From Talpa occidentalis (lineage: Eukaryota > Chordata > Mammalia > Eulipotyphla > Talpidae): a stretch of DNA of 64,000 nt. Made by a program: the position numbers and the translations under genes. The stretch spans positions 93,994,083-94,058,082 of the forward strand of contig NW_023604861.1 in the NCBI RefSeq assembly GCF_014898055.3, given 5' to 3'. The notes under the pieces were generated by a model, which had not been told where the DNA came from, searched no databases, and was given only the letters and a program-made list of their open reading frames with translations. Positions 34,498 through 45,602 of this stretch are shown piece by piece (position 1 is the stretch's first letter; the number at the start of each line of letters is the position of its first letter).

Positions 34498-35029
34498 TTT
34501 CTTGTTTCTTACCGGGAATCTTATTGCTGTATATTTTGTCACTGGAGGAACAGAGGCCCTGAGTGATTCATCTCCCTGCCTGGCACCATGGGGCTGGTGA
34601 GTGTCAGACGGGCCTTCCCCCAGGCTCCTGGCACTGCTGCTCCAGGCTTCCTTCTTCTTCACGTGGTTTCTGTGGTGTGGGAAACACCTGGGAGGTTGGT
34701 TTTGTTTGTCGGTTTCAACAAAATCAGATTGCTTGTTTTTATATCTTTTCCCCACACAGAAGGCCAACCCCAAATAACTCCAAGTTATTGAGAGAGAGGC
34801 TTCTGGACTTCTCAGTTGTGTGTAGGTCTGTGGCCTATTTAAACACATTCAGTAACCGGTTCAGCCTTAACTATCTGCTCAGTAAACAAAACACCAAAGT
34901 GGACTCCTGTGGTTTCTAGTTTATCCTCATGCCTTTATGTAAAACGCGAGGGAAGACCCTGGTGTCCAATTGTCTCTAGAGGACCAAGTCACGCCTGAGA
35001 CTGGAGAGGCTACGAGTAGGGGAGATGGG

Positions 35030-35290
35030 CAGGTAGGCTGTTCTAACAAAGCAGTGTGAGTTTAGTGTGACTAAAAGAGCCTCCTGAGCTCAGAGGAGGG
35101 TCTCAGGAAACTGCTACTGTGGGAAAGGCGGAGGTGAGTTAATATATGTGTGGGGTGGGTGAGACGATGACATTTGAAAAGCTCTCTAAAAGAGGAAAGA
35201 AATTCCCCAGACCATGAAGAGAATTCCCACCAAGGGAACAGCATAAGCAAAGCTAGACTACATAACATAATAGAGATGGTGTGGGGATAA
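35030..35290. repeat. L2-like ancient LINE fragment
   Basis: ccaagggaacagcataagca (35230) and the upstream gaagagaattc block follow the L2 3'-end pattern. Diverged; edges are approximate. Confidence 0.5.
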
Positions 35291-35293
35291 AAG

Positions 35294-35309
35294 TGCATGC
35301 ATGCACGCA

Positions 35310-35345
<36 letters not shown>
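35294..35345. repeat. (GCAT)n and (GT)n microsatellite
   Basis: A short GCAT/GCAC run (35294-35312) passes into about 16 GT units (35313-35345). Likely length-polymorphic. Confidence 0.95.
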
Positions 35346-35346
<1 letters not shown>

Positions 35347-37650
35347 CAGAGAAAGAGAGAGAGGTCGTTTATTTTCCCATCATCCTTGATACTTCTCTGG
35401 GACTCTTGGCCTGGCCCTGAACTCTACAGGCCTCTCCCTGCTCCCTTTTGTACTTCAGAGCTTTTGTACTTCAGTCAGACAAGTGCTTCCCTGCTCCCTC
35501 AGCAGTTCCTTGCCTTGACTTTGTTCTTTCTAAGCCTGCCCTAAGCTTGGCCTCCAGAAGGACACTTGATCCCACCCATGGCTCGCGTGGGGCGCACCCT
35601 CAGAGCAGCTGCAAGGAAGGCATTGACTCCAGATGGAAAGTGTTTCGGGAATTCTGACATGACATCACACCCTCGCGATATTGTGCTGACAGTCACTGAT
35701 CTGGAAGTGAGGTGAAGTCATTTCCAACCTTGCCTCTTGTCAAGGGCTGGCTCAGATGAAGGAGCTGCACTTGGTGGGTGGGGATCTAGCACTGAGGGGT
35801 GACACAGGGAGAGGCCTTCTGGGTGTCCAGATTGTGGCTGAGAACAGCCTAGAGACAAACGGATGCCCCTCATCAATTGTGACTTGAGCCCAGTGGGGTT
35901 CCTGAACCCACACACTGGCTATTACTGAGGTCAGCAGGGTTACTCAAGCTCCCCTGGGGCCTAGGCCAACTCTCTTCTCACAGACCAGGTCTGTTAAAAA
36001 TGGGTTTGCTCAAAGGGCTGCTAAAACCCTGCATGTGGCTTCTTGCATCTCAGCCCGGCTGGCCTGCTAAGCCCTACTTAGCCAGGTGAAGAGCTGGGGC
36101 TGCCCCAGCCACATGCCGGAGGATGAAAGGGGAGTGCCCTGTGGCAGCTGACATCCGCACCCTGGGCCCAGGCCCAGGACTTGTCTTCAAGGCACCATCT
36201 GTCACCATGAGGGCTGAGTGGGGACAGAAGGCTGGCCCTGGGATTCAGGGCAGGGCTGGGAGGGGGAAGTTACAGGGGCCTACAAAGTGGTTTTGAGGTC
36301 CCCTTGGTGAGAGGTCACCCTCATTTCCCCTGCTTCTTCTCCCACCATCACCCATCTGCAAAATCTGGACCTGTGACTGAAGAATAAGAGTTAAAGTGGT
36401 CAGTCCCTTGCTGCAGGTTGGCTGCGGCTTCCCTGACATCTAAGAGCATTCCCTTCTAGGGAAACCGGAGGGCACAGCCAGATGGTCTCCAGCCCAGGCA
36501 TGTGTCCAGTTCCAGGCATCAGAGTGGTCACCGTGGAATCATGAGACAGGAGTTGGGCACTGGGCGTTAGGCCACAGGATGGGCTGCCCGGCATTGGTGC
36601 CCTGGCTGGCTCTGTGTCCCTTTTTGGGAACAGACCATTTTCTGAGCACAGAGCTGGAATCAACAGACGGTCCTCTGGGTGGGAAAAAGCCCCGGCTTGT
36701 CAGTCCGGGCTTGAGAACAGGAATATGCTCACAGTGACAGGAGTCACCTGCTCCTGCTGCCTGCCATGTTGGAAGGGGCCAGCAGGTTGAGAGGCCAAAG
36801 AAGAGGAAGTGAGTGGATTTGAGAATCAGGAGGAAATGGAGAAAGAAGAGAAAAGCATGAGAGGGGAGAGGAAAAAGAAAGGGAGGAGAGCCATGGAAGT
36901 GTAATACCACAGATAACAGAGACCCCCTAATAACAGTGGCTTAAACAAAACAGTTTCTCTTACATACAGCCACAGGAGGACTCCTTCTCTTTCCACCATT
37001 CCTAACAACACACACGGCTCACTTTAGGGACCCCAGTGGGTCTGGCACACATCACTTTCCTTCCTCACTGGCCAGAATGTAGTCACCAGAGCTACATTTA
37101 GCTGCAAGAGAGGCTGGAAAGTGTGGTCTTTTTCCTGAGTATCTATGTGTCCAGAGTAAAAGCTCAATGGGAAAGAAGAAGGAGACAGTAGATAATGGAG
37201 CAGAGGAAAATAAAGAGGAAGGGGAGCTCTTGGAAAAGGGAAGGAAGGGGGAGCTGGAAGGGAAGGAGGGGAAGATGCTGGACCAGTTGCACTCATGGCT
37301 TGACCTGAGCTACAAGCACATTGGCCCAGTCCCAGGGTGATGAAGTCTAGGGGTTTCTTATAGATCAGTTCCATGGGGGCCAGGAGTCCTTCCCCTTTTC
37401 CAGATATTATTAACATGCTATGGGGCCCAGACCTGAAGTGGGCCTTTAGCAAAAGGCCTGCATCGAATCAAAGGGAAGCACGGGGTTCTACTTTCCTACC
37501 TACCCAAAAGGGCTCCAGAGTACACCTGGTGGTTGTGAAGAAAGATGTGACACCAAAGAGGTGACACCAAGTCAGATTCTTTCAGGACATAGGAAGGAAC
37601 CTATCCATGTTTCTTCAAAGTGCATGAAGATATATAAAGCATATCTTCAT
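35346..37650. other. Intergenic DNA with purine-rich tracts
   Basis: Two plus-strand purine-rich tracts lie at about 36795-36895 and 37165-37290. A diverged interspersed repeat of uncertain family is suggested near 36895-37120 (taacagtggcttaaacaaaa). No coding exon is seen. Confidence 0.5.
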
Positions 37651-37869
37651 TTATGATACATATCAGTTAAGCTGCTTTGAGTCACAAGCAACAGAAAACC
37701 CAACCAAAATGTTCAACAAGATCATTTATTATCTCTCAAAACAAGAAGTCCAAGATTGGTTGATCCAAAGGCTCCACGATACCTGACTCTGGTTCTACTT
37801 CCTGGAAATTCTCATAGCATTTCCTTTTGGTTGTAAGATGGCAGCTGGACCATCAAGAATTATGTGCTT

Positions 37870-38142
37870 CTGGGCTTCTCCTGGTGGTGCAGGCAGTTGA
37901 GTGCAGCGCTATGAAGCTGTCCACAGCCTCTGCAGGTTGGGTTCGATCCCACCTGGCCAGCAAGTGTCCCACATTTCACGGCAGACCTCTCCTGTCTCGC
38001 CCGCTGCTCCCCTCAGCAGTGTATTTCGTCAGGACACTGTTCTGTTCCCCACTCTGTCTCTGGTAAATCCTTTTACCCTCTCGCGCATCTGGCCTTACCC
38101 CAGTTCTTGTATAAATAAATACATAAATCTAAAAAAAAAAAA
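37870..38142 (+). repeat. tRNA-derived SINE
   Basis: A plus-oriented copy with B box-like gggttcgatccc near 37939-37950 and a tail ending in a long A-run. The target-site duplication aagaattatgtgctt is perfect (37855-37869 and 38143-38157). The surrounding DNA at 37660-37850 resembles an old interspersed repeat that I cannot name. Confidence 0.95.
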
Positions 38143-38699
38143 AAGAATTATGTGCTTTTAAAATTGGACATATAGTCCTCACTAGTGTCACTTCATCTGG
38201 AAGGTTCCCTAGAACCTCTCCATCAGAATCCGCCTTCCCTTGGCTAGTCTGGTTACATCTATCCCTCAACCCACATTCTCTCATTACATGCACCTGGATG
38301 CTGAACAAAGACATATTCTGTTATCAGAGAACTTAGAAGCCATGGCTGCTGGTTGGGCCTATGACGAACGTTAATAATCAATTATATCTCTCTTTCTCAG
38401 ACAGTCATCACCAATCAAAGTTGATTGGCATAGGAGTTAATCATATGTGTCATCTCATCCTTGGTTCATGGGAAGCAAAGAAGCCCCAATTCAGGTGTGT
38501 TTAGTGACCCAGTCATCTTGTCTTTGCCTCACGTGGTATCTTTTAAATTTGTCTACAAATTCCTTGGTAGTATTTCCTTCCTTCCAAAGGTGGTAGCTAG
38601 TTTCCCTCTCTTTGAAAAATTCATTTGTAATGAATTTCTAATGAATGAATGGCAGATGTGATGGTATGTGGGTTTGAAGGGGAGTGTAGCTTTCATCTT

Positions 38700-39030
38700 T
38701 CTCTCTCATGGACTGCTGGCTCTGGGGGAGGCTGCACACCATGCATAAGGATCTCTAGCAGCACTACATAAGTTCCACCTGGGCAGAACTGAGACCTTCT
38801 TTTATCAGCCATGTGAAGGAACCATCTAGCAGTGAATCTTTCAGCTCCTGTCAAGTCTTTAGATGATGGTAGTTCCAGCTGAATGCAAACTCACGAGAGA
38901 TCCAATGCCAGAAACTCCCAACTAAGTCACTCCCAAATTCCTGACTCACAGAAACCATGAGATAATAAATGTTTATTCTTTGAGACCACCCTGTTTTGGG
39001 GGTATTTTGTTGTGAACACAGGCTCATCAT
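38700..39030 (+). repeat. MaLR-type (MLT1-like) LTR remnant
   Basis: The block gagataataaatgtttattc (38959-38978) followed by a 'ttttgggggtattttgttgt' phrase is the conserved 3' end seen in ancient mammalian MaLR LTRs. The upstream part is too diverged to place the left edge. Confidence 0.55.
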
Positions 39031-41150
39031 GAAGACATGAACTGGGATGAAGATGAAGCATGTGAGGAAGCCAGAACACCCAAATGGGAGGAAGCCTAGC
39101 CCACAAAGTGAGCATCTGCTTAAATCGTGTGCCCTAGGAACTTACTTTCCTTATGGGACCCTGTGTCTGGCAGGATATAAACCTCCATTCCCTCTCCTCT
39201 TGCCAGCATGCTCTGGCTTGCTCTTGGAGATCCTTGCAGTTCTGAAGATGCTTTCTCCATCTCTCATTCCAAGGTGAAGCATATGATTAAGACTGTCAGC
39301 ACAGTCCAGTAGCCTTAAGTCATAGTGCGGGGATGAACTGTGGCCTGTCACCAATTCTCGCCAATCACAATAGATATCAAGCCTTCTGCTAGAGATGCTG
39401 GGAAACAGAATTCCTGGGCAGTCCTCTGAGTGACTATGCAAGTATAGACATAGGAACCTCTGGCAGCCTTTTTAGGATGTCCGAGGGGAGGCAGTTTGGG
39501 AATAAGGGGAGACTTGGTGATATTGTTCGGATGCCAGAGTAACCCCTCTCTGAAGTGAACCTCATCTTTGAACTTCTCAGCCCAGTGAATGAAGAACATC
39601 CCTTTAAAAAATCTAAACCCTTCTGAGTCTGGTTTTTTGTTATAGGCAAAGGAAAGCACAAGTGTGATATTAAACACACAGAGACCCCACATCAGTTACT
39701 CACACAGATGCTGCCAAGGATCCAGCTGCTTCACACTGTGCAGAGAGTGAGTATCCAGATGTCTCATTAAAGTGTTCTCGTTTCAGCCAGATGTTGAGTA
39801 TCAAGTCGATGGAAGGGTAAAGTGATTTAATGCTTAAAAGCAAACATCCTTCCTTCTCCCTCCCTACCTTGCCCACCCCTACTCCCTTCCAGGGGGCCAC
39901 ATCTAATCACATCCCTGAGTGAGTGCCATGCTTTTTATCATGTGATACACCCCCTGCCACACACACACTGGCCCCCTTTCCCTAAGGTTCTTTGGGCCAG
40001 AGATTGGTATCTAGTCCAGAGAGCTACTTTTGAGAGTGGATAGCAGCCCCTGGGTGGCCTGGCATGATGATGAGGGGGGCAACGAGTTTGTGTCTCTCTG
40101 AACTAAGACATCTTAAAGAAGAGGACAGTGGCAGGTAGAGCCACAAAGTGGAGACTGGTCCAGGGGAGAAAAACCTGCCAAGTTATGCAGGGGCAGAAAT
40201 GGGGGGTGCGTGAGGCTATAAGGAAAGAAGAAACAACCTGGAGTCCAGGGAAAGAATAAACTTGTTTGTTGTGAGAAGAGGAGAGAGTTGGTTCACAGTC
40301 AGGATAGACTCCCTGAGAAAGGGGGTGTGCCTCTGAAAAAGAGAAAGGGAGCAAGTAATCAGGCTAGGTTAGCTTCTACTGTGGAAACAAACAACCCCTG
40401 GATCTCAGTGGCTTAACCCAACATGAATTTATTCGTAACCACACATGACCTGTCCATCACAGGCCCCTCAGGGAAGGTTCTTTACACAGTGTGGTGTGAG
40501 AACTGAGGCCAACAGAGGCTCCAGCTGGACACGTCCTGTGACCACTGAAGATGCAGGGGAAGGAGATTCAGCCAATTGCACATCAGCTTTTAAGGCTTCT
40601 GTCCAGCACATCAGCTTTTGAGGCACACGTCCCTTCTGCTCACAATTCATTGGTTAAAGCAAACGTCATGGCGGTGCTTGAAGTAGAAGAGCCGTGTGAT
40701 GCCACCTGGTGTGTGGAGAGAGGAGAAACAGGACTATTTGTGACCAGCTTTATTGTTCACAGAGAGCGGAGCTGGTCTCTGGAGCTGCCCCAGGTGCCAC
40801 AGGTACAGATTCCGTGAGTCCCTGCCATATTGCAGTTCTGGTTTATACTCACACGAGATCCCCATCACCTTCATTGCCTGCCTGGTAATGCCTGCTACTC
40901 CTCACTCCCCAGAACACATTTGTTTATTAACTTAACACATTCCTCCAGGGCTTCTTACTTCTTACAAATGCTTCTTACTAAACTGGGGGATCCCTCTCCA
41001 AAAAAGTCTAAAGCCAGCTCAGGTCACCTTTCTGTCTCCGTTTTACAGCAAGGTGGGGATCTCCAGGTTTATCTGCCAGGGGAATGTCAGAGAAGACTGA
41101 TGAAAACCTTTTTGTTTGCATACACCAAGATTTTGTAAGTTCTCCCGGCA
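39031..41150. other. Unassigned intergenic DNA with an old repeat hint
   Basis: At about 40360-40560 the sequence has 'ctcagtggcttaacccaaca', a phrase shared with 36920-36950 and with a widespread old mammalian repeat I cannot name with certainty. No coding exon is recognised. ORFs at 39348-39692 (minus) and 40551-41138 (plus) have no domain. Confidence 0.45.
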
Positions 41151-41159
41151 GCTAATAAT

Positions 41160-41300
41160 ACAAATCCATAAAGTTTTATAGTGTTTACTATTAGCCAAGC
41201 ACTATGCTAAGAACTTTGAATTTTCACATTTAAAATACTTCTAACCTCACTTTGCTGATGAAGAAATTATAAAAGACAGAGGTAAGCCAATCTCTTGAGG
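41160..41300 (-). repeat. MIR fragment
   Basis: Reversed MIR: ttagccaagcactatgctaa (41192) followed after the expected gap by tgctgatgaagaaattataa (41254). Confidence 0.65.
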
Positions 41301-41535
41301 TCTGATTTTTGTATCTGTGCTTTACCATTATTCTACACACCCAAGAGAGATGGTGAGGAGGGCTTCGGGGCTGATGGGATGGCCCTGGGGAACTGAGGTT
41401 AATCTCAGGGAAGAGAGAAAGGTGGTGGCTGCCTCAGGTGTGTGGAATGATCACCTCCAAGGAGGAGACACCCTGGGCAGGACCCAAGGGTGTCCTTCAG
41501 ATGCCCTTGGGCCCAGACTCAAGTACTTCGTGGAA

Positions 41536-41594
41536 AAAGATATGTTGAAGAAAGATATGTTGAAGAAAGATATGTTGTAAGAAAATATGTTGTC
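41536..41594 (+). repeat. 15-bp tandem repeat, about four units
   Basis: aaagatatgttgaag is repeated exactly at 41536-41550 and 41551-41565 and imperfectly twice more. Because 15 is a multiple of three, all frames stay open across it, which explains the repetitive end of an otherwise meaningless plus-strand ORF. Confidence 0.95.
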
Positions 41595-41599
41595 CGTGA

Positions 41600-43250
41600 A
41601 CACATGGAGTGACCAAACTGCGGCCTCTAAGTGTCTTTTCTCACTGAAAGGGACCAATGCTTCTTGGAGAACTGGCTGGAGCTGCAAATACACAAAGTGA
41701 GTCCAGAACATCTTATACTAGAAACAAGGACGCTATCAAACACCACAAACATCGTGTCAAAAGGACTCAGGTGCCAATTTGAAGGAGCTCCTGGACAAAA
41801 TGGGATCATTTGTGTATCAGAAACAAAATTACCCAATAAAAACCCTGCAAGGAATTGAAACACATCAAATATTCTAAAAATTCATGAGCTCCAAATGATA
41901 ATGATAAAAAAAGATATTTGGAGGATGTGCAGAAGAGATCAACTCTCTATTTTAATGAACTGGTAAATAAAGAGGAAGATACTTTGAAAAAGTTATCTTT
42001 GGGGCTTCCAATGACACAGTGAGTTTGAGGGCCTGTTGGAAGGCTTCCCATGTACTCCCCAAACTCTCCCTCTGGGAGTTTTTGCTGCTAGAGAATCATT
42101 TCTTTGGTTTAAGAAATGTCCTGAATCAAAGCCAAAGTGCCCTTGGAAAAGGTTTCTTTCCTCACAGATTGTGATGAGTGGAAAAGTGGAAAGTCCTATG
42201 GTTCCTTGGCCTGGACAGATAAGGATAGAGTGGGAGACTCCAAGAGCTTGGCACATCGTCAAGGGCAGGAGAACTCCCCAGACTAAGTTCATCCCCTCGG
42301 TACCCCAATCAGATGGCATCCGATCCGGCAGGCAGAAAGAACGGCAGAGATGTATAACGTAGCACACATCCCAGGCGGTTCAGACACAGCTGGGCCTGCT
42401 ACTATTTTCTGGGGAACACTGAACAACAAGGGCTTCTGGATCTTTCCTATCAGCCCATGTGACTTGTGCTCCTAGAGTACTGGAGTGTCTCAGTTGAGGA
42501 CTTACGGTCCCTGCAAACCTCACCAGGCCCCTCACCCTGGAACCGCTTTACTTTTCATGTTCCTTTAAGATGCCAGACCCTTCCCTGGGTGGGGAAGCTG
42601 GCACCATGGAGAAGAGACCCACAGGTTCCAGCTCTGAGTTGCCTTCCCCCACATTCTCTGCTGGCTTCTGAGCTGTCCTGACAGGCCCACTCTTGGTCCC
42701 TGATGCTTGAAAACCCTTCATGGGCTCTGACGCATCTGGAACCCTAAATCTATCTACCTGAGGTACTCTCAGCCCTGGGATCCCCCTCCTCCTGTCCCTG
42801 GGCAGGAGGTTCTTTGAAGCCCTTATGATCAATTCTGTGGCTCAGCCAGATTTGTGGCTGGTTTGCTGTCTCTCTGGAGTCTGACCGCCACCTCACTGTT
42901 CTCTTTTCTACCCACCATCTCACCTGGCCGCATCTTGCCCCTTGAACTCTCCCAGTGTTCCTCTGGCTTCAAAGGCCCTCTCTCACTGGGAGAGTACCAC
43001 TGGCCAGGCCCGAGCCCCACCTCCCCTAGCAATGCTCCTCAGCCCACCTCGCCCCCAGGGACTGAGTGCCCAGTTTGGGGCTGACCTTCTGAGTCCCGTC
43101 CCCACATGCCCAGACCTTGACTAATGGGCCCTGGACGAGCTCCCCTGTTCTGACACCTGGCCTTTGCTTGACCCCATTGGCAGGCCTGGGCGCCAGCCTC
43201 GGCCCTCCCTGGCTGGCCTGTCCCCCTGCAGCCCAAGCCTGGGTTATGAC
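41600..43250. other. Unassigned intergenic DNA
   Basis: The part 41600-41990 reads like a diverged interspersed element (aaattcatgagctccaaatg; tgataatgataaaaaaag), but I cannot name it. The rest is GC-richer with short opposing ORFs (42036-42362 plus against 41993-42367 minus) that are shadows. No host gene is recognised. Confidence 0.45.
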
Positions 43251-43254
43251 ATCT

Positions 43255-44030
43255 TTCCACTGAGCGGCTCTTATTTTGAGAAGGCAAACACGGCGGCGCC
43301 CACAGGCATGTGCACACGCTAGCACACGCACACACACCCCCTCCCTGCCCTGACGCCTCACACACTGGCGTGAAAATCCGGCTGGCCATGTTTATTTTTC
43401 TTCCTTTAATTTCCCTTTTAGAACAAACAGTGGTCCTGTAACACCCACCACCCTCTCCTTTCAGATCCCGAGCCTCCCCCGCCCTCTCCCTGTTCTCCCC
43501 TCTCCGCTGTGAATGAGAACAGAGTGAGTCTTTTAGCAGGAGGCTGCAGCCTGAATGAATTGATCAGCGCCTCCAAGCGCTGAGAAGGAGGGGTCGTGAG
43601 CGTGTGTGTCTGCTTCTTAGAAACACTTTGCACACCCCGAAGCTCATATTTTTCCATGTGCCTTAGAGCAAAGGCCTCCCCTCCCCACCCCCTCCTTTGA
43701 AATTTTATTTTATTTCATTTTTGGTCCCATGCATTTTGTTTTCTGTTTTCTACAAGGGAGCCTGAATCAGGGCCTCAGAAAAACAAGGCTGAGCTGCCAA
43801 CTGGAAATGTTTGCTCTGGGGGCGAGTTCGGAGGCTGGCGTCAGGCGGGGCAAGATCCGTGCCAGTGGAATGTGATTTGGGGGGGAAGCTGCAGGTCACT
43901 CAATTGCTGGCAGCCCGCCCGGGAGCAACTGGATGCTTTCTGGGCTGTGTGTGTGTGTATGCAGACTTTTTCCCTCATGCAAACAGAGCCCTGGAGACGT
44001 GGAGACAGAAGCATTAGGAACAAACTAGAC
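43255..44030. promoter_or_regulatory. Candidate conserved noncoding element
   Basis: A transposon-free stretch about 11-12 kb upstream of the ATOH8 start codon. It mixes CpG-containing segments with A/T homeobox-like words (gaatgaattgatcagcgcct, 43553-43572; atgtttatttttcttccttt near 43388) and a short palindrome-like agcgcctccaagcgct. No splice-flanked coding frame is apparent. Enhancer function is inference from composition and position only; no cross-species alignment was available. Confidence 0.3.
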
Positions 44031-44129
44031 AGGGGGTTGGAAAATCAGGGGAACTGGGGAGATTAGGTGGGCGGGGTGGGAGGAGGGTACCAGGATTTGT
44101 GCAGCCACTTTATTTGGCACCCATTGTGT

Positions 44130-44350
44130 TCACTCCCAGCCTGGAGTATGGGGAGATGCAAATCACCTTGGCCCCCAGAGACTCAGGGGCTCTTTGGAGA
44201 AATAAGTCTCCAGTACAGAACACAGGCAGGCCTGGAAATTCCCCAGAGAAGTCAGCCTGAATGGCTGAGGGTGTTCAAGGCAGGCTTCCTGGAGGTGGTA
44301 TGGTAGGAGTTGACCTCTGAAGCAGGAAGCATTGCACTGAAAGGAAGAGA
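44130..44350. repeat. L2-like ancient LINE fragment
   Basis: aggcaggcttcctggaggtg (44278) with the preceding segment resembles the L2 3' region. Diverged. Confidence 0.45.
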
Positions 44351-44364
44351 GGTGGTCAAAATAC

Positions 44365-44560
44365 CATTAGTACCCACCATGTGCTAATTTCTTTACATGG
44401 ATGACCCCCTTTAATCCTCACCACAACCTTTCGAGGATCAATACTTTTTCTGACTTTGCAATGAGGAAACCGGAGCTGAGAGAGATTAGGGAACAAGTCA
44501 CACTCCCAGCTTGAAAGGGATAAGCCAGGGTTCAACTCAGAGCGGTTCCACTCTAAATTC
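44365..44560 (-). repeat. MIR fragment
   Basis: Reversed MIR: acccaccatgtgctaatttc, then tttaatcctcaccacaacct (44411), then tgaggaaaccggagctgaga (44462). Confidence 0.75.
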
Positions 44561-45379
44561 TAACCTCTCCCCTCCACCGCTGAGGGTCCTTTTTCACTTA
44601 GCCGAGTTCCCTAGGTGAACACCTGTCTTTGTTTTATGTATTTGCCCTGGAAAGAGAACTGTTCAATTCAAGGTGGAGGATCTAAGACCAGCCCTTGGAG
44701 ATCAGAGAGGAAACTGCCTCATCTCACCATTCCCAGGAGCTGGTGGACAGTCCTGCCAGGTTTCACAACTACAGCCTGCACTGCCCTACCAACAATTCGT
44801 GACCCCTCCACCCTCCCTTGCACATCCCCTTTAAATGCCAAGTTATTTCTCACCCCAAATATTCATGAGGGGACGACCCACTTCTGTGGACTTCTGCTAC
44901 TCTGAATATTGCATGAAACTAATGTGAAGTAGACAGAATGGTTTCCCCAGGGCAGCCAGGAGGACCCTGGACTTGAAGGCAGGAGACCTGGGTTGCCGCT
45001 ACCTCCCAGGGATGTCAAGCGTGTCCTTGCCCTGCTCAGCTCTCTGTTTTCTCAGTTCTGAAATGAGGAATGGCCACAAGCTGGCACAGGTGGAAGGAGA
45101 GAATCTAAGGTGATGGAACTGATAGTGGGTATTGGCGGAGGGGGTGAGTTGCTTATATAAGGTGTCCAGCCCACCAAAGGATGCTCGGCCCCAGAACTGT
45201 CTGTCACAGGCTCAGCAGTGGAGGAGAAACATGCCAGGCTTAGCAGGGGAGGGGAGGCTGTAGGTAAGGGAGCTAGTGTCGTGAGTGGGATGGGCTGCCC
45301 CAAGCTTAGTGGGGGGGGGGGATGTCATATGGGAGAGCAATCTACCTGATTCCACGATTTTATTGTCCTGAGGCCAAGG

Positions 45380-45600
45380 TATATCTATTATATACCGTAT
45401 TATATACTATATTCTTACACTAAAGAAAGCTGGAAAAAATAAAATGTTAAGAAAATCATAAGGGGGTTAATATAAAGTTCTTCATCTGTGTGTTTTCAAA
45501 GAGAGTAGGCTAAGCAAGAGGTGAAAGAAGAGGGGTTGGAAAAAAACCTGCATGGAATGGCCCCATGAAGTTCAAGCCAGTGTTGTTCAAGGGTCAACTG
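45380..45600 (+). mobile_element. MER2-like Tigger MITE remnant
   Basis: attatatactatattcttac (45399) and aaatgttaagaaaatcataa (45442) match the body of the MER2 DNA transposon. It ends in ttgttcaagggtcaactg followed by TA (45601-45602), the terminal repeat and TA target of Tc1/mariner-type elements. The left terminal repeat is eroded. It is non-coding and ancient. Confidence 0.75.
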
Positions 45601-45602
45601 TA

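Noticed and set aside
40701..40714. Possible CTCF match gccacctggtgt
   Set aside because: One key base differs from the consensus; too weak to list.
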